Counted from the stretch's first letter, positions 1-10,930 are shown. The stretch is 64,000 nucleotides of DNA from Aquincola tertiaricarbonis (GCF_000969605.1 NZ_JZUE01000011.1:124001-188000); one strand, 5' to 3'. Numbers and translations are program-made. The notes: a model not told the origin generated them from the sequence alone.

Positions 1-334
<334 letters not shown>

Positions 335-389
335 TCAACCCAATAGCGTTGGACGCCGATATCGAAGGCTACTGATGCAGGAGTGACCC

Positions 390-1058
390 ATGTCGATGCT
401 CTCCAATCTCGACCTGATCCGCCGCGTTCCGCTGTTCTCGCTGCTGACCAATGAACAAGCCCAGGCGATCGCGGACAGCGTCGTGAAGCGTCGCTTCCGC
501 CGCGGGGAACTGGTGGTGGAGCAGGGCCGCAAGAGCAACGCGCTGTTCATCCTGCTCAACGGCCGTGCGCGCGTGCTCACCGCCGACCAGCGCGGCCGCG
601 AGGTGATCCTGGCGGTGCTGGAATCCGGCGACTACGTGGGCGAGATGAGCCTGATCGACAACGAGCCGCATTCGGCCACCGTGCGCGCCGAGATCCAGAC
701 CGACATGCTGATCCTCGGCCGCACCGAATTCGCGCGCTGCCTGCCCGAGAACTCCAGCCTGGCCTACGCCATCATGCGAGGGCTGGTGCAGCGCCTGCGC
801 AGTGCCGACCGGCAGATCGAATCCCTGGCGCTGCTGGACGTGTACGGCCGGGTGGCCCGCACGCTGCTGGAGATGGCCGAGGACGTGAACGGCGTGCAGC
901 TGATCCGCAACAAGGTTTCGCGCCAGGACATGGCCAAGGTAGTGGGCGCCTCGCGCGAGATGGTCAGCCGGGTCATGAAGGACCTGGAGGAACGCGGCGT
1001 GATCGAGACCCAGGACAACGGCTCGGTCATCATCAAGGAAGCCGCCAAGCAGGAGTGA
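390..1058 (+). CDS. Crp/Fnr-family transcriptional regulator
   Basis: A 222-residue regulator with an N-terminal cyclic-nucleotide-binding beta-barrel (about 15-130: [31 protein letters not shown]) and a C-terminal winged helix. The recognition helix region is [19 protein letters not shown], about residues 182-200. The cysteine cluster of FNR-type oxygen sensors is absent, so it is not an Fe-S Fnr. The RATVRA-like segment resembles the phosphate-binding cassette of cAMP/c-di-GMP-binding members, but the ligand cannot be decided from sequence. An AGGAG ribosome site lies at 379-383, seven bases before the ATG. It sits between divergent trxB and ftsK, a common Burkholderiales arrangement. A paralogue is at 45168-45827. 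Confidence 0.93.
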   Translation: MSMLSNLDLIRRVPLFSLLTNEQAQAIADSVVKRRFRRGELVVEQGRKSNALFILLNGRARVLTADQRGREVILAVLESGDYVGEMSLIDNEPHSATVRAEIQTDMLILGRTEFARCLPENSSLAYAIMRGLVQRLRSADRQIESLALLDVYGRVARTLLEMAEDVNGVQLIRNKVSRQDMAKVVGASREMVSRVMKDLEERGVIETQDNGSVIIKEAAKQE

Positions 1059-1104
1059 CGCCGGCCGGCTGTCCCGCAGGCGCGATGCGCCACAATCCCG
1101 GCCC

Positions 1105-3474
1105 ATGACGTTTCCGTTAGGGTCCTTGCGCGCCGAACCCGGTTCGGCTCCCACCCGCCCGGCCCGTGGTGCCGCGGCCGCTTCCTCTCAGGCTGCGCCT
1201 GCAGCCGATGCCGCGGGCAACCGCGAGGTGAGCCTTCGCCTGCGGCTGCAACTCATGCTGATCATCGGCGGCGTGCTGTGGCTGCTGGGCGTGCTGGCGC
1301 TGCTGACGCACCATCCGGCCGATCCGGGCTTCTCCACCTCCGGCAGCGGCGGGCCGCTGCACAACAAGGCCGGCCTGCTGGGCGCCTGGGGGTCCGATTG
1401 CGCGATGTACCTGTTCGGCCATTCGGTGTGGTGGCTGCCGGTGGTGGCGGCGCGTACCTGGCTGGCGGCGCTGCTGCGCGGCCTGCGGGGCGACGTGGAT
1501 CCGCCGCAGGGTGTCGGTCGCTTCTGGATCGGCCTGGTGCTGCTGATGGCCGCCAGCACCGCGCTGGAGTGGACGCGCCTGTACCGCTTCGAGGATTCGC
1601 TGCCCGGCCCGGCCGGCGGCGTGATCGGCTTCCTGCTGGGGCCGGTGTCGATGAAGTGGCTGGGCTTCGCCGGCTCGGGCGTGCTGTGGATCGCCGCGCT
1701 GGTGGGCGGCATGTCGCTGGCGCTGCGCTTTTCGTGGCTGCGCGTGGCCGACCGGCTGGGCGAGGCCATCGACAGCCTGCGCACCCGGCGCCAGGAGCGC
1801 CGCGAGCGCGCCGAGGACCAGCGCATCGGCGAGCAGGCCCAGCGCGAGCGCGACGAGACGGTGGAGGTGGAACGCCAGGTGGTTGAAGACCACGCGCCCA
1901 TCGTCATCGAGCCCACGATGGTGGAAGTGCCCAAGAGCACCCGCGTGGCCAAGGAACGCCAGAAGCCCCTGTTCCGCGAGCTGAGCGACACCCGGCTGCC
2001 CCAGGTCGATCTGCTGGACGCCGCGCCCGCCGGCCGCACCGAGACGGTGACGCCCGAGACGCTGGAGATGACCAGCCGCATGATCGAGAAGAAGTTGAAG
2101 GACTTCGGCGTCGAGGTGCGGGTGGTGGCGGCGTCGCCCGGCCCGGTGGTCACGCGCTACGAGATCGAGCCGGCCACGGGCGTCAAGGGCTCGCAGGTGG
2201 TGAACCTGGCCAAGGACCTGGCGCGCTCGCTCAGCCTGGTGAGCATCCGCGTGGTGGAAACCATCCCGGGCAAGAACTACATGGCGCTGGAGCTGCCCAA
2301 CGCCAAGCGGCAGACCATCCGGCTGGCCGAAATCCTCGGCTCGCAGGTGTATGCCGACGCCGCTTCGCAGCTGACGATGGGCCTGGGCAAGGACATCATC
2401 GGCGCGCCGGTGGTGGCCGACCTGGCCAAGATGCCGCACTGCCTGGTGGCCGGCACCACCGGCTCGGGCAAGTCGGTGGGCATCAACGCGATGATCCTCA
2501 GCCTGCTGTACAAGGCCGAGGCGCGGGACGTGCGGCTGATCCTGATCGACCCGAAGATGCTCGAGATGAGCGTGTACGAGGGCATTCCGCACCTGCTGTG
2601 CCCGGTGGTGACGGACATGAAGCAGGCCAGCAATGCGCTGAACTGGTGCGTGGCCGAGATGGAGCGCCGCTACAAGCTGATGAGCAAGCTGGGCGTGCGC
2701 AACCTGGCCGGCTACAACAAGAAGATCGACGAGGCCACCGCCGCCGGCGAAAAGATCGGCAACCCCTTCAGCCTGACACCGGAAGAGCCCGAGCCGCTGG
2801 AGCGCCTGCCGTTCATCGTGGTGGTGATCGACGAGCTGGCCGACCTGATGATGGTGGTGGGCAAGAAGATCGAGGAACTGATCGCCCGCCTGGCGCAGAA
2901 GGCGCGCGCCGCGGGCGTGCACCTGATCCTGGCCACGCAGCGGCCTTCGGTGGACGTGATCACCGGCCTGATCAAGGCCAACATCCCGACGCGGCTTTCC
3001 TTCCAGGTGAGCAGCAAGATCGACAGCCGCACCATCCTCGACCAGATGGGCGCCGAAGCGCTGCTGGGCATGGGCGACATGCTCTACATGCCCAGCGGCA
3101 CCGGCCTGCCGATCCGCGTGCACGGCGCCTTCGTCAGCGACGACGAGGTGCACCGCGTGGTGGAGTACCTCAAGAGCCAGGGCGAGCCCAACTACATCGA
3201 GGGCCTGCTGGAGGGCGGCACGCTGGAAGGTGGCGAGGACGGCGAGCCGCCGGCCCCCGGCGAGGCCAATGGCGAGGCCGACCCGATGTACGACCAGGCC
3301 GTGGCCATCGTGCTGCAGCACAAGCGTGCTTCCATCTCACTGGTGCAGCGGCACCTGCGCATCGGTTACAACCGCGCGGCCCGGCTGCTGGAACAAATGG
3401 AGAAGTCGGGCCTCGTATCCAGCATGGCCACCAATGGCAACCGGGACCTGCTGGTTCCGCGCCGCGACGAATGA
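1105..3474 (+). CDS. ftsK: DNA translocase FtsK
   Basis: A 789-residue FtsK/SpoIIIE protein that pumps chromosomal DNA during division and helps resolve dimers at the septum. The N-terminus has hydrophobic segments at roughly 46-68, 95-125, 135-155 and 180-205 that anchor it in the membrane. A short charged linker (about 215-310) follows, then the alpha/beta motor domains. Walker A is GTTGSGKS at residues 450-457; Walker B is [19 protein letters not shown]. The C-terminal gamma winged helix (about 728-789, [20 protein letters not shown]) is the part that reads KOPS. The linker is short compared with E. coli FtsK (1329 residues). The stop overlaps the lolA start. Confidence 0.97.
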   Translation: MTFPLGSLRAEPGSAPTRPARGAAAASSQAAPAADAAGNREVSLRLRLQLMLIIGGVLWLLGVLALLTHHPADPGFSTSGSGGPLHNKAGLLGAWGSDCAMYLFGHSVWWLPVVAARTWLAALLRGLRGDVDPPQGVGRFWIGLVLLMAASTALEWTRLYRFEDSLPGPAGGVIGFLLGPVSMKWLGFAGSGVLWIAALVGGMSLALRFSWLRVADRLGEAIDSLRTRRQERRERAEDQRIGEQAQRERDETVEVERQVVEDHAPIVIEPTMVEVPKSTRVAKERQKPLFRELSDTRLPQVDLLDAAPAGRTETVTPETLEMTSRMIEKKLKDFGVEVRVVAASPGPVVTRYEIEPATGVKGSQVVNLAKDLARSLSLVSIRVVETIPGKNYMALELPNAKRQTIRLAEILGSQVYADAASQLTMGLGKDIIGAPVVADLAKMPHCLVAGTTGSGKSVGINAMILSLLYKAEARDVRLILIDPKMLEMSVYEGIPHLLCPVVTDMKQASNALNWCVAEMERRYKLMSKLGVRNLAGYNKKIDEATAAGEKIGNPFSLTPEEPEPLERLPFIVVVIDELADLMMVVGKKIEELIARLAQKARAAGVHLILATQRPSVDVITGLIKANIPTRLSFQVSSKIDSRTILDQMGAEALLGMGDMLYMPSGTGLPIRVHGAFVSDDEVHRVVEYLKSQGEPNYIEGLLEGGTLEGGEDGEPPAPGEANGEADPMYDQAVAIVLQHKRASISLVQRHLRIGYNRAARLLEQMEKSGLVSSMATNGNRDLLVPRRDE

Positions 3475-4109
3475 TGCCGATGCACCTGTCTAGACAACTC
3501 CTGGCGCCCGTCGCCGCCCTGGTGCTGGCGCTGGCCGCCAGCGCGGCGCGGGCCGATGCGGTGGACACGCTGCGCGAGTTCGTGCGCGACGTGAAGAGCG
3601 GCCGCGCCGCCTTCACCCAGACGGTGACCTCGCCCGATGGCGCGAAGAAGAAGACCTCCAGCGGCCGCTTCGAGTTCTCGCGGCCCGACCGCTTCCGCTT
3701 CGCCTATGCCAAGCCGTTCGAGCAGCTGATCGTGGGCGACGGCAAGCAGGTGTGGCTGCACGACGTGGACCTGAATCAGGTCAGCGTGCGGCCGATGAGC
3801 GCCGCGCTGGGCGCCACGCCAGCCGCGCTGCTGGCCGGCAAGTCGCTGGACACGGACTTCGAGCTGAGCAACCAGCCGAGTGTCAACGGCCTGGATTGGG
3901 CGCTGGCCCAGCCCAAGCAGAAGGACGGCGCCTTCCAGTCGCTGCGCGTGGGCTTCCGCGGCAAGACGCTGGCGGCGGTGGAGATCGTCGACGGCTTCGG
4001 CCAGCGCTCGGTGCTGCAGTTCGACGGCTTCGAGACCAATGCCGCGCTGCCGGAAGACACCTTCCGCTTCGTGGCGCCCAAGGGCGCCGAGGTGCTGCGC
4101 CAGCCCTGA
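3471..4109 (+). CDS. lolA: Outer-membrane lipoprotein carrier protein LolA
   Basis: A periplasmic chaperone that takes lipoproteins from LolCDE to LolB. The N-terminus is a signal peptide ([18 protein letters not shown] before DAVDTLREF). The mature part has typical LolA segments: [42 protein letters not shown] and [16 protein letters not shown]. Three in-frame ATGs (3471, 3474, 3480) are possible. I use 3471 because ATGATG overlaps the ftsK stop (TGA at 3472-3474), which suggests translational coupling; 3480 would still give an intact signal peptide. Length is about 212 residues, usual for LolA. A TGTCTAGACA palindrome lies inside the signal-peptide codons (see the site at 3485). Confidence 0.93.
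   Translation: MMPMHLSRQLLAPVAALVLALAASAARADAVDTLREFVRDVKSGRAAFTQTVTSPDGAKKKTSSGRFEFSRPDRFRFAYAKPFEQLIVGDGKQVWLHDVDLNQVSVRPMSAALGATPAALLAGKSLDTDFELSNQPSVNGLDWALAQPKQKDGAFQSLRVGFRGKTLAAVEIVDGFGQRSVLQFDGFETNAALPEDTFRFVAPKGAEVLRQP
3485..3498. promoter_or_regulatory. CTTGTCTAGACAAG-like palindrome (12/14) inside lolA
   Basis: Reads CCTGTCTAGACAAC, with a perfect 10-base inverted repeat TGTCTAGACA at 3487-3496. It lies in lolA codons just after the start. It matches the hutC/hutH operator-like site at 28825 in form, but its coding position makes a regulatory role doubtful. Confidence 0.3.
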
Positions 4110-4115
4110 AGCGCG

Positions 4116-4628
4116 CTAGTCGAACAGGCCCATGTCGGGGCTGCTCATCAGCCGCTCGATGTCCATCACGATCAGCATGCGGTCGGTGTCGCCCATGGTG
4201 ACGCTGCCCAGGCCGTGGATATAGCTGGCGTCGATCATCGAGTTGAAGTCGGGTGCGGGCTGGATGCGCTCGGGCGGCATCTCCAGCACGTCGCTCACCG
4301 CGTCCACCACGATGCCCACGGTGCGGCCAGCGATGTTGAGGATGATGACGACGGTGAACTCGTTGATCTCGACGTTGTCCAGGCCGAAGCGTGCGCGCAG
4401 GTCGATGATCGGCACGATCACCCCGCGCAGGTTCACCACGCCCTTGAAGAACTGCGGCGCATGCGCAATGCGGGTCGGCGGCTCGTAGCCGCGGATCTCC
4501 TGCACCTTCAGGATATCGATGCCATATTCCTCGGCACCCAGCTTGAACGAGAGCACCTCGCGCGGCGCGCCTGCGGTGCTGTCGATGGCGCTCACGGCAA
4601 TGGCTTCTTCGGCGGTGGTAACGCTCAT
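4116..4628 (-). CDS. cheW: Chemotaxis coupling protein CheW
   Basis: A 170-residue CheW, the cytosolic adaptor that links chemoreceptors to CheA. The CheW beta-barrel runs from about 24 to 160: [50 protein letters not shown], then [21 protein letters not shown]. These are the typical hydrophobic ridges and the conserved NLRG segment. The start is the ATG at 4628 ([12 protein letters not shown]); a longer upstream open frame has no CheW character. It ends six bases from convergent lolA. No cheA, cheY or intact receptor gene is in this window, so it is either an orphan cheW or its partners are far away. A decayed receptor end lies at 35596-35731. Confidence 0.94.
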   Translation of the reverse strand: MSVTTAEEAIAVSAIDSTAGAPREVLSFKLGAEEYGIDILKVQEIRGYEPPTRIAHAPQFFKGVVNLRGVIVPIIDLRARFGLDNVEINEFTVVIILNIAGRTVGIVVDAVSDVLEMPPERIQPAPDFNSMIDASYIHGLGSVTMGDTDRMLIVMDIERLMSSPDMGLFD

Positions 4629-4725
4629 CTCGAACCTCGTTTCAGGGTGACGCGGCCCAGTGTCGCCCGCGCGCCCCCGCGCCAACCCACGAATAACGCG
4701 GGGAAAGGCCGCCACAATCCGACGC

Positions 4726-6093
4726 ATGACCGAGTCGCTGTTCGACGATCTGCCCCCCGCGCCGCAGCCTGCGGCCGGCGGCGGCAAGCCGCGCAAGGCG
4801 GCCGATGCCGCCACGGCCGGGCCGGTGCCCCTGGCCGAACGCCTGCGCCCGCGTACGCTGGACGAGGTGATCGGCCAGCGCCATCTGCTGGGCCCGGGCA
4901 AGCCGCTGCGCACCGCCTTCGAGACTGGCCGCCTGCATTCGATGATCCTGTGGGGCCCGCCCGGCGTCGGCAAGACCACGCTGGCGCGGCTGATGGCCGG
5001 CGCGTTCGATGCGCAGTTCATCGTGCTGTCGGCCGTGCTGGGCGGCGTGAAGGACATCCGCGAGGCGGTGGAGCGCGCCCAGGTGGCGCGTGCGCAGGGC
5101 CGCGCCAGCGTGGTCTTCGTCGACGAGGTGCACCGCTTCAACAAGGGCCAGCAGGATGCCTTCCTGCCGCATGTGGAGGCGGGCCTGTTTACCTTCATCG
5201 GCGCCACGACCGAGAACCCCAGCTTCGAGGTGAACTCGGCGCTGCTGTCGCGGGCCACGGTGCATGTGCTCAAGGCACTGGACGAAGAGGACATGGCCGC
5301 GCTGATCGAACGCGCCCGGGCCGAGCTGCAGGCCCCGCCGCTGAGCGAGGCCGCACGCGACCGCCTGATCGGCTATGCGGACGGCGACGCCCGCCGCCTG
5401 CTCAATGCCTACGACAACCTGGTGAGCCTGGCCGGCCCGCTGGCCGAACTGGACGAGGCGGCGCTGGAGAAGTCGCTCGGCGAGCAGCTGCGCCGCTACG
5501 ACAAGGGCGGCGAGCAGTTCTACGACACCATCTCCGCGCTGCACAAGTCGGTGCGCGGCTCCGACCCCGATGCCGCGCTGTACTGGCTGGCCCGCATGCT
5601 CGACGGCGGGGTGGACCCGCGCTACGTCATCCGCCGCGTGGTGCGCATGGCCAGCGAGGACATCGGCCTGGCCGACCCGCGCGCGCTGCGCCTGGCGCTG
5701 GACGCCGCCGAGACCTACGAGCGGCTGGGGTCGCCGGAAGGTGAGCTGACCATCGCGCAGTGCATCGTCTACCTGGCGATGGCGCCCAAGTCCAATGCCG
5801 TCTACGGCGCGTGGAACGCTGCGCGCGCCTTCGTCAAGCGCGACGGCACGCGGCCGGTGCCGCTGCACCTGCGCAATGCGCCCACGCAGCTGATGAAGGA
5901 GCTGGACTACGGCCGCGACTACCGCTATGCGCACGACGAGGCCGGCGGCTTCGCGGCCGGCGAAAGCTACCTGCCCGAGGGCATGGCCCCGCCCGGCTTC
6001 TACCAGCCGGTGCCGCGCGGGCTGGAGCTGCGCATCGGCGAGCGGCTGGCCGAGCTGCGGCGGCTGAACCTGGAAGCCAGCCGCACGGGCTGA
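4726..6093 (+). CDS. rarA: Replication-associated recombination protein RarA (MgsA), AAA+ ATPase
   Basis: A 455-residue clamp-loader-like AAA+ ATPase acting at stalled forks. Walker A is GPPGVGKT at residues 77-84 and Walker B is [15 protein letters not shown]. Sensor motif [18 protein letters not shown] and the C-terminal tetramerisation region ([39 protein letters not shown]) are all family hallmarks. The N-terminal tail [11 protein letters not shown] resembles the short acidic/hydrophobic tails that bind SSB or the sliding clamp. The start at 4726 is chosen over an upstream ATG at 4660 because the protein family begins here. In Burkholderiales rarA often follows ftsK and lolA; here cheW is inserted on the opposite strand. 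Confidence 0.96.
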   Translation: MTESLFDDLPPAPQPAAGGGKPRKAADAATAGPVPLAERLRPRTLDEVIGQRHLLGPGKPLRTAFETGRLHSMILWGPPGVGKTTLARLMAGAFDAQFIVLSAVLGGVKDIREAVERAQVARAQGRASVVFVDEVHRFNKGQQDAFLPHVEAGLFTFIGATTENPSFEVNSALLSRATVHVLKALDEEDMAALIERARAELQAPPLSEAARDRLIGYADGDARRLLNAYDNLVSLAGPLAELDEAALEKSLGEQLRRYDKGGEQFYDTISALHKSVRGSDPDAALYWLARMLDGGVDPRYVIRRVVRMASEDIGLADPRALRLALDAAETYERLGSPEGELTIAQCIVYLAMAPKSNAVYGAWNAARAFVKRDGTRPVPLHLRNAPTQLMKELDYGRDYRYAHDEAGGFAAGESYLPEGMAPPGFYQPVPRGLELRIGERLAELRRLNLEASRTG

Positions 6094-6336
6094 CGCGCGG
6101 CGCAAGCCCTGTTGCCGCCTCGGCATGGACCCATGCCGTGCACTGCGGGCCCTGACGGGTTAGTACTCGCGGAACTGCGCAAAACCCGCCCCTACAATCC
6201 GCGCCGCCAGCGTGACAGACGATTGGTGCAAGGGGTAGTACGGCACACACGGCCGGTTTCTTGCTACCACCTGGACAAGAGCAATGCCTTCCCATGAGGA
6301 GGCATGGCGCGGGACCTACCGGAGGCTACTTTCCCA

Positions 6337-7260
6337 ATGGATATCTTCTTTCAACAGATCATCAACGGTCTGGTGCTCGGCAGCATGTATGCGCTGGTGG
6401 CACTGGGCTACACGATGGTCTACGGCATCATCAACCTGATCAATTTCGCGCACGGGGAAGTGCTGATGGTGGGTGCGCTCACCAGCTGGACGGTGGTCAC
6501 CTTCCTCGCCGACAGCGGCCTGCCCGGTTGGGCGCTGCTGCTGATCGCGCTGCCTTGCGCCATCTTCGTGTGCTCGGCACTCAACTTCACCATCGAGAAG
6601 CTCGCCTACCGCCCGCTGCGCAATGCGCCGCGCCTGGCTCCGCTGATCACCGCCATGGGCATGAGCCTGCTGCTGCAGACGCTGGCCATGATCCTGTGGA
6701 AGCCCAATCCCAAGCCCTTCCCGCTGCTGCTGCCCACCGATCCGATCGACCTCGGCGGCGCGGTCATCAGCGTCACGCAGCTGCTGATCCTGGTCACCAC
6801 CGGCGTCATCCTGGCCGCGCTGCTGTGGCTGGTGAACAAGACCAAGCTCGGCCGCGCGATGCGCGCCACCGCCGAGAACCCGCGCGTGGCCTCGCTGATG
6901 GGCGTGCGGCCCGACATGGTCATCTCGGCCACCTTCATCATCGGCGCGGCGCTGGCCGCCATCGCCGGCATGATGTGGGCGCTCAACTACGGCACGGTGC
7001 AGCACTCCATGGGCTTCCTGCCCGGGCTGAAGGCCTTCACCGCCGCGGTGATGGGCGGCATCGGCAACCTCACCGGCGCCATGGTGGGTGGCATCCTGCT
7101 GGGCCTGATCGAGGCCATCGGCGCGGGCTACCTCGGCGAGCTGACCGGCGGCGTGCTGGGCAGCCACTACGCGGACATCTTCGCGTTCATCGCACTGATC
7201 CTCGTGCTGACCCTGCGCCCCTCGGGCCTGCTGGGCGAGCGCGTGGCCGACCGTGCCTGA
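6337..7260 (+). CDS. livH: Branched-chain amino-acid ABC transporter permease LivH
   Basis: A 307-residue integral membrane permease of the LivH type with about eight hydrophobic segments. It starts MDIFFQQIINGLVLGSMYALVALGYTMVYGIINLINFAHGE, the LivH signature region. The conserved loop RAMRATAENPRVASLMGV is present. I use the ATG at 6337 because a GGAGG lies 11 bases upstream (6321-6325) and the family begins with MD.FFQQ. An ATG at 6304 is preceded at once by AGGAGG, too close to serve it. This is the first gene of livH-livM-livG-livF. The 243 bases upstream (6094-6336) hold no gene I can support and presumably the operon promoter. Confidence 0.95.
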   Translation: MDIFFQQIINGLVLGSMYALVALGYTMVYGIINLINFAHGEVLMVGALTSWTVVTFLADSGLPGWALLLIALPCAIFVCSALNFTIEKLAYRPLRNAPRLAPLITAMGMSLLLQTLAMILWKPNPKPFPLLLPTDPIDLGGAVISVTQLLILVTTGVILAALLWLVNKTKLGRAMRATAENPRVASLMGVRPDMVISATFIIGAALAAIAGMMWALNYGTVQHSMGFLPGLKAFTAAVMGGIGNLTGAMVGGILLGLIEAIGAGYLGELTGGVLGSHYADIFAFIALILVLTLRPSGLLGERVADRA

Positions 7261-7275
7261 CGCGGGGGCAGCAAC

Positions 7276-8358
7276 ATGAAGAACAAGTTCGTCCTCTTTC
7301 TCATCGCGGCCGCGTTCCTGATCGCGCTGCCGATCTTCGCCGGCCAGTTCGGCGCGGGCTGGGTGCGCATCATGTCGTCGGCGCTGCTGTACGTGCTGCT
7401 GGCGCTGGGCCTGAACATCGTGGTCGGCTACGCCGGCCTGCTGGACCTGGGCTTCGTCGCGTTCTACGCGGTGGGCGCCTACATGTTCGCGCTGCTGGCC
7501 TCGCCGCACCTGTCGGAGACCTTCGAGGGCTTCAAGGCGATGTTTCCGAACGGCCTGCACACGCCCATCTGGCTGGTGGTGCCGCTTGCGGCGTTGCTCG
7601 CGGCGATGGCGGGCGTGCTGCTGGGCACGCCGGTGCTCAAGCTGCGCGGCGACTACCTGGCCATCGTCACGCTGGGCTTCGGCGAGATCATCCGCGTGTT
7701 CATGAACAACATGGAGCACCCGGTCAACATCACCAACGGCCCGCGGGGCCTCGATCGCATCGACTCGATGCGCATCTTCGGACTGGACTTCGGCAAGTCG
7801 CTGCAGATCGGCGACTTCACCATCCCGTCGGTGACGATGTACTACTACCTGTTCCTGCTGCTGGTGGTGGTCAGCGTGGTGATCTGCCACCGGCTCGAGA
7901 CCTCCCGCATCGGCCGCGCCTGGATGGCCATCCGCGAGGATGAGATCGCCGCCAAGGCCATGGGCATCAACACCCGCAACATGAAGCTCCTGGCCTTCGG
8001 CATGGGCGCCAGTTTCGGTGGCGTGTCGGGCTCGATGTTCGCGGCTTTCCAGGGCTTCGTCTCGCCCGAATCGTTCAGCCTGATGGAAAGCGTGATGATC
8101 GTGGCCATGATCGTGCTGGGTGGCCTGGGCCACCTGCCGGGCGTGATCCTGGGCGCGGTGATGCTGGCCGCGCTGCCCGAGGTGCTGCGCTACGTGGCCG
8201 GCCCGCTGCAGCAGATGACCGGCGGCCGGCTGGACGCCGCCATCCTGCGCCAGCTGCTGATCGCCTCCGCGATGATCATCATCATGCTGGTCCGTCCCCG
8301 CGGCCTGTGGCCCTCGCCCGAACACGGCAAGGCAGCCCCGACCCCCGTCAAGGCTTGA
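7276..8358 (+). CDS. livM: Branched-chain amino-acid ABC transporter permease LivM
   Basis: A 360-residue LivM-type permease with about ten hydrophobic stretches. Signatures: YVLLALGLNIVVGYAGLLDL, LRGDYLAIVTLGFGEIIRV and GRAWMAIREDEIAAKAMGIN, the last being the cytoplasmic loop that docks on LivG/LivF. It starts 15 bases after livH. It forms the inner-membrane channel with LivH. The C-terminus (LVRPRGLWPSPEHGKAAPTPVKA) is the usual LRPQGL-type end. Confidence 0.95.
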   Translation: MKNKFVLFLIAAAFLIALPIFAGQFGAGWVRIMSSALLYVLLALGLNIVVGYAGLLDLGFVAFYAVGAYMFALLASPHLSETFEGFKAMFPNGLHTPIWLVVPLAALLAAMAGVLLGTPVLKLRGDYLAIVTLGFGEIIRVFMNNMEHPVNITNGPRGLDRIDSMRIFGLDFGKSLQIGDFTIPSVTMYYYLFLLLVVVSVVICHRLETSRIGRAWMAIREDEIAAKAMGINTRNMKLLAFGMGASFGGVSGSMFAAFQGFVSPESFSLMESVMIVAMIVLGGLGHLPGVILGAVMLAALPEVLRYVAGPLQQMTGGRLDAAILRQLLIASAMIIIMLVRPRGLWPSPEHGKAAPTPVKA

Positions 8359-8378
8359 GGAACCAGGACGACACGAAC

Positions 8379-9155
8379 ATGAGCAATCCCGTACTCGAAG
8401 TCAGCGGTGTGTCCAAGCGGTTCGGCGGCCTGCAGGCCCTGTCGGACGTGGGCATCACCATCCAGCCCGGCCAGGTCTATGGCCTGATCGGCCCCAACGG
8501 CGCCGGCAAGACCACCTTCTTCAACGTGCTCACCGGGCTGTACACGCCCGACTCCGGCACCTTCAAGCTCGGCGGCGCGACCTACCAGCCCACCGCGGTG
8601 CATGAGGTGGCCAAGGCCGGCATCGCCCGCACCTTCCAGAACATCCGCCTGTTCGCCGAGATGACGGCGCTGGAGAACGTGATGGTGGGCCGCCATGTGC
8701 GCACCAAGTCCGGCCTGGGCGGCGCTGTGTTCCGCACCGGCCGCTTCAAGCAGGAGGAGCGCGAGATCACCGAGCGTGCCCGTGAGCTGCTGGACTATGT
8801 CGGCGTGGGCCGCTACGCCGACTACAAGGCGCGCACGCTGAGCTACGGCGACCAGCGCCGGCTGGAGATTGCCCGCGCGCTGGCCACCGACCCCAAGCTC
8901 ATCGCGCTGGACGAACCCGCGGCTGGCATGAACGCCACCGAGAAGGTGACGCTGCGCGAGCTGATCAACCGCATCCGCGAGGACGGCCGCACCATCCTGC
9001 TGATCGAGCACGACGTGAAGCTGGTGATGGGCCTGTGCGACCGGCTGACCGTGCTGGACTACGGCAAGCAGATCGCCGAAGGCACGCCGGCCGAGGTGCA
9101 GAAGAACGAGAAGGTGATCGAGGCCTACCTCGGCGCCGGACACGCCACCCACTGA
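8379..9155 (+). CDS. livG: Branched-chain amino-acid ABC transporter ATP-binding protein LivG
   Basis: A 258-residue ABC ATPase. Walker A is GPNGAGKT (about residues 38-45). The LivG-specific GIARTFQNIRLFAEMTALENVMVG follows, then the signature LSYGDQRRLEIARALATDPK and Walker B LIALDEPAAGMN. The C-terminal KVIEAYLGAGH is the BCA_ABC_TP_C motif of this family. It starts 20 bases after livM and belongs to the same operon. It energises LivHM together with LivF. Confidence 0.95.
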   Translation: MSNPVLEVSGVSKRFGGLQALSDVGITIQPGQVYGLIGPNGAGKTTFFNVLTGLYTPDSGTFKLGGATYQPTAVHEVAKAGIARTFQNIRLFAEMTALENVMVGRHVRTKSGLGGAVFRTGRFKQEEREITERARELLDYVGVGRYADYKARTLSYGDQRRLEIARALATDPKLIALDEPAAGMNATEKVTLRELINRIREDGRTILLIEHDVKLVMGLCDRLTVLDYGKQIAEGTPAEVQKNEKVIEAYLGAGHATH

Positions 9156-9170
9156 TCGCCGGAGCACACG

Positions 9171-9887
9171 ATGACGAAGAACACGCTGCTCCAGATCACG
9201 GGGCTCAAGGTGGCCTATGGCGGCATCCAGGCCGTCAAGGGCATCAATTTCGAGGTGCGCGAAGGCGAACTGGTGAGCCTGATCGGCGCCAACGGCGCCG
9301 GCAAGACCACCACGCTGAAGGCAGTCACCGGCATCCAGCCGGTGGGCGCGGGCGACATCCTCTACCTGGGCAAGTCCATCAAGGGCCAGGGCCCTTGGGA
9401 CCTGGTCAAGCAGGGGCTGGTGATGGTGCCGGAGGGTCGCGGCACCTTCACCCGCATGACCATCACCGAGAACCTGCAGATGGGCGCCTTCATCCGCAAC
9501 GACCGCGAGATCGAGGCCGACATCGACAAGGTGTTCGGCATCTTTCCGCGGCTGAAGGAGCGCCGCAACCAGCTGGCGGGCACCATGTCCGGCGGCGAGC
9601 AGCAGATGCTGGCCATGGGCCGCGCGCTGATGGCCAAGCCCAAGGTGCTGCTGCTGGACGAGCCTTCGATGGGCCTGTCGCCCATCATGGTCGACAAGAT
9701 CTTCGAGGTGGTGGACACCATCCACAAGCAGGGCGTCACCATCCTGCTGGTGGAGCAGAACGCCAGCCGCGCGCTGTCGCTGGCCAATCGCGGCTACGTG
9801 ATGGACAGCGGCGAGATCACGATGACCGGCGAGGCGAAGATGCTGCTCAACGATCCGAAGGTGCGGGCGGCCTACCTGGGCGAGTGA
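9171..9887 (+). CDS. livF: Branched-chain amino-acid ABC transporter ATP-binding protein LivF
   Basis: A 238-residue ABC ATPase. Walker A is GANGAGKT and the family-typical VMVPEGRGTFTRMTITENL is present. The signature MSGGEQQMLAMGRALMAKPK is followed by Walker B VLLLDEPSMGLSP; it ends VRAAYLGE. It starts 15 bases after livG with GGAG at 9161-9164. This is the last gene of the liv set. No livK gene is in the window, so binding proteins must be encoded elsewhere, which is common in Burkholderiales. A weak stem CCCAG/CTGGG at 9898-9912 follows but has no T-run. Confidence 0.95.
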   Translation: MTKNTLLQITGLKVAYGGIQAVKGINFEVREGELVSLIGANGAGKTTTLKAVTGIQPVGAGDILYLGKSIKGQGPWDLVKQGLVMVPEGRGTFTRMTITENLQMGAFIRNDREIEADIDKVFGIFPRLKERRNQLAGTMSGGEQQMLAMGRALMAKPKVLLLDEPSMGLSPIMVDKIFEVVDTIHKQGVTILLVEQNASRALSLANRGYVMDSGEITMTGEAKMLLNDPKVRAAYLGE

Positions 9888-9925
9888 ACTGGAGCCCCCC
9901 AGGCCCGCTGGGCTTGCCGCCGCGG

Positions 9926-10930
9926 TCAGTCCACCGTGGCGCCTGAAGCCTTCACCACCTTCTCGTACTTGGCCAGCTCGGCCTTCACGAAGGCCGCGAA
10001 CTGCGGCGGCGTGGTGGGCGAGGCTTCGGCCATCAGCGAGGCCAGGCGGGCCTTGACGTCGGGCTGGCCCATCGCGTCGATGAAGGCGCGGTTCATGCGT
10101 TGCACCGTCTCGGCCGGCAGGCCGGCGGGGCCGAACAGGCCGAACCAGGTGTTGATGTCAAAGCTGGCCAGCCCCAGCGCGCGGCCTTCCTCGGCCACCG
10201 TGGGCACTTCCGGCATGGCGCTGGCCCGCCTGGCGGTGGTCACCGCCAGGGCCTTGAGCTTGCCGGCCTTGATGTTGGTGGAGGCGGTGGCCAGGTTGTC
10301 GAAGTTGAGGTCCACCTCGCCCGACAGCAGCGCCAGCTGCGCCGGGTTGCCGCCCGCGTACGGGATGTGCACCATGAACACGCCGGCCTGCGACTTGAAC
10401 ATCTCGCCGGCCAGGTGCCCCGCGCTGCCGTTGCCGCCCGAGCCGTAGTTGAGCTTGCCCGGGTTGCGCTTGGCATAGCCGATCAGGTCGCGCAGGTTCT
10501 CGATCTTCAGCCGCGCGGCCGTCTCGGCATTCATCACCAGCACGTTGGGCACCTGGGCCACCAGCGTGATGGGCGAGAAGTCGCGGATCGGGTCGTAGGG
10601 AATGCGGCGGAACAGCCACGGGTTGATGGCATGCGTGGCCACCGCGCCGATGCCGATGGTGCGGCCATCGGGCGCGGCCTTGGCCACCAGGTCGGCACCG
10701 AGGTTGCCGCCGGCGCCGGCGCGGTTCTCGACGATCACCGTGCCCAGCGTGCCCTGCACCGCCTGCGCCAGCGCGCGGGCGATGACGTCCAGCGGACCGC
10801 CCGGCGGATAGGGCACCACCAGCCGGATCACGTTGGAGGAGGCGGGCTGTGCGAACACGGCCGCGGGGCCGGCCAGGCCGGCGGTGCCCGTGAGGGCGCT
10901 GAGGAGCTTGAGTGAGGTGCGGCGTTTCAT
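9926..10930 (-). CDS. Bug/TctC-family periplasmic solute-binding protein
   Basis: A 334-residue Bug-type (Bordetella uptake gene) protein. It has an N-terminal export signal (KRRTSLKLLSALTGTAGLAGPAAVFAQ) and the family-typical IRLVVPYPPGGPLDVIARALA, GTVIVENRAGAGGNLGAD and LNYGSGGNGSAGHLAGEMF. Such proteins bind carboxylates or other small organics in the periplasm, often for TctAB-type transporters. No tctA or tctB is adjacent, so the substrate and partner are unknown. It converges on the liv operon with a 38-base gap and is not part of it. A second Bug gene is at 49272-50267. Confidence 0.92.
   Translation of the reverse strand: MKRRTSLKLLSALTGTAGLAGPAAVFAQPASSNVIRLVVPYPPGGPLDVIARALAQAVQGTLGTVIVENRAGAGGNLGADLVAKAAPDGRTIGIGAVATHAINPWLFRRIPYDPIRDFSPITLVAQVPNVLVMNAETAARLKIENLRDLIGYAKRNPGKLNYGSGGNGSAGHLAGEMFKSQAGVFMVHIPYAGGNPAQLALLSGEVDLNFDNLATASTNIKAGKLKALAVTTARRASAMPEVPTVAEEGRALGLASFDINTWFGLFGPAGLPAETVQRMNRAFIDAMGQPDVKARLASLMAEASPTTPPQFAAFVKAELAKYEKVVKASGATVD

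Noticed and set aside
390-1058. Oxygen-sensing FNR identity for the Crp/Fnr gene
   Set aside because: The N-terminal cysteines needed for the Fe-S cluster are missing.
6304-6336. Upstream ATG for livH with AGGAGG beside it
   Set aside because: The ribosome site touches the ATG, leaving no proper spacing; the ATG at 6337 has a good spaced GGAGG and matches the family start.
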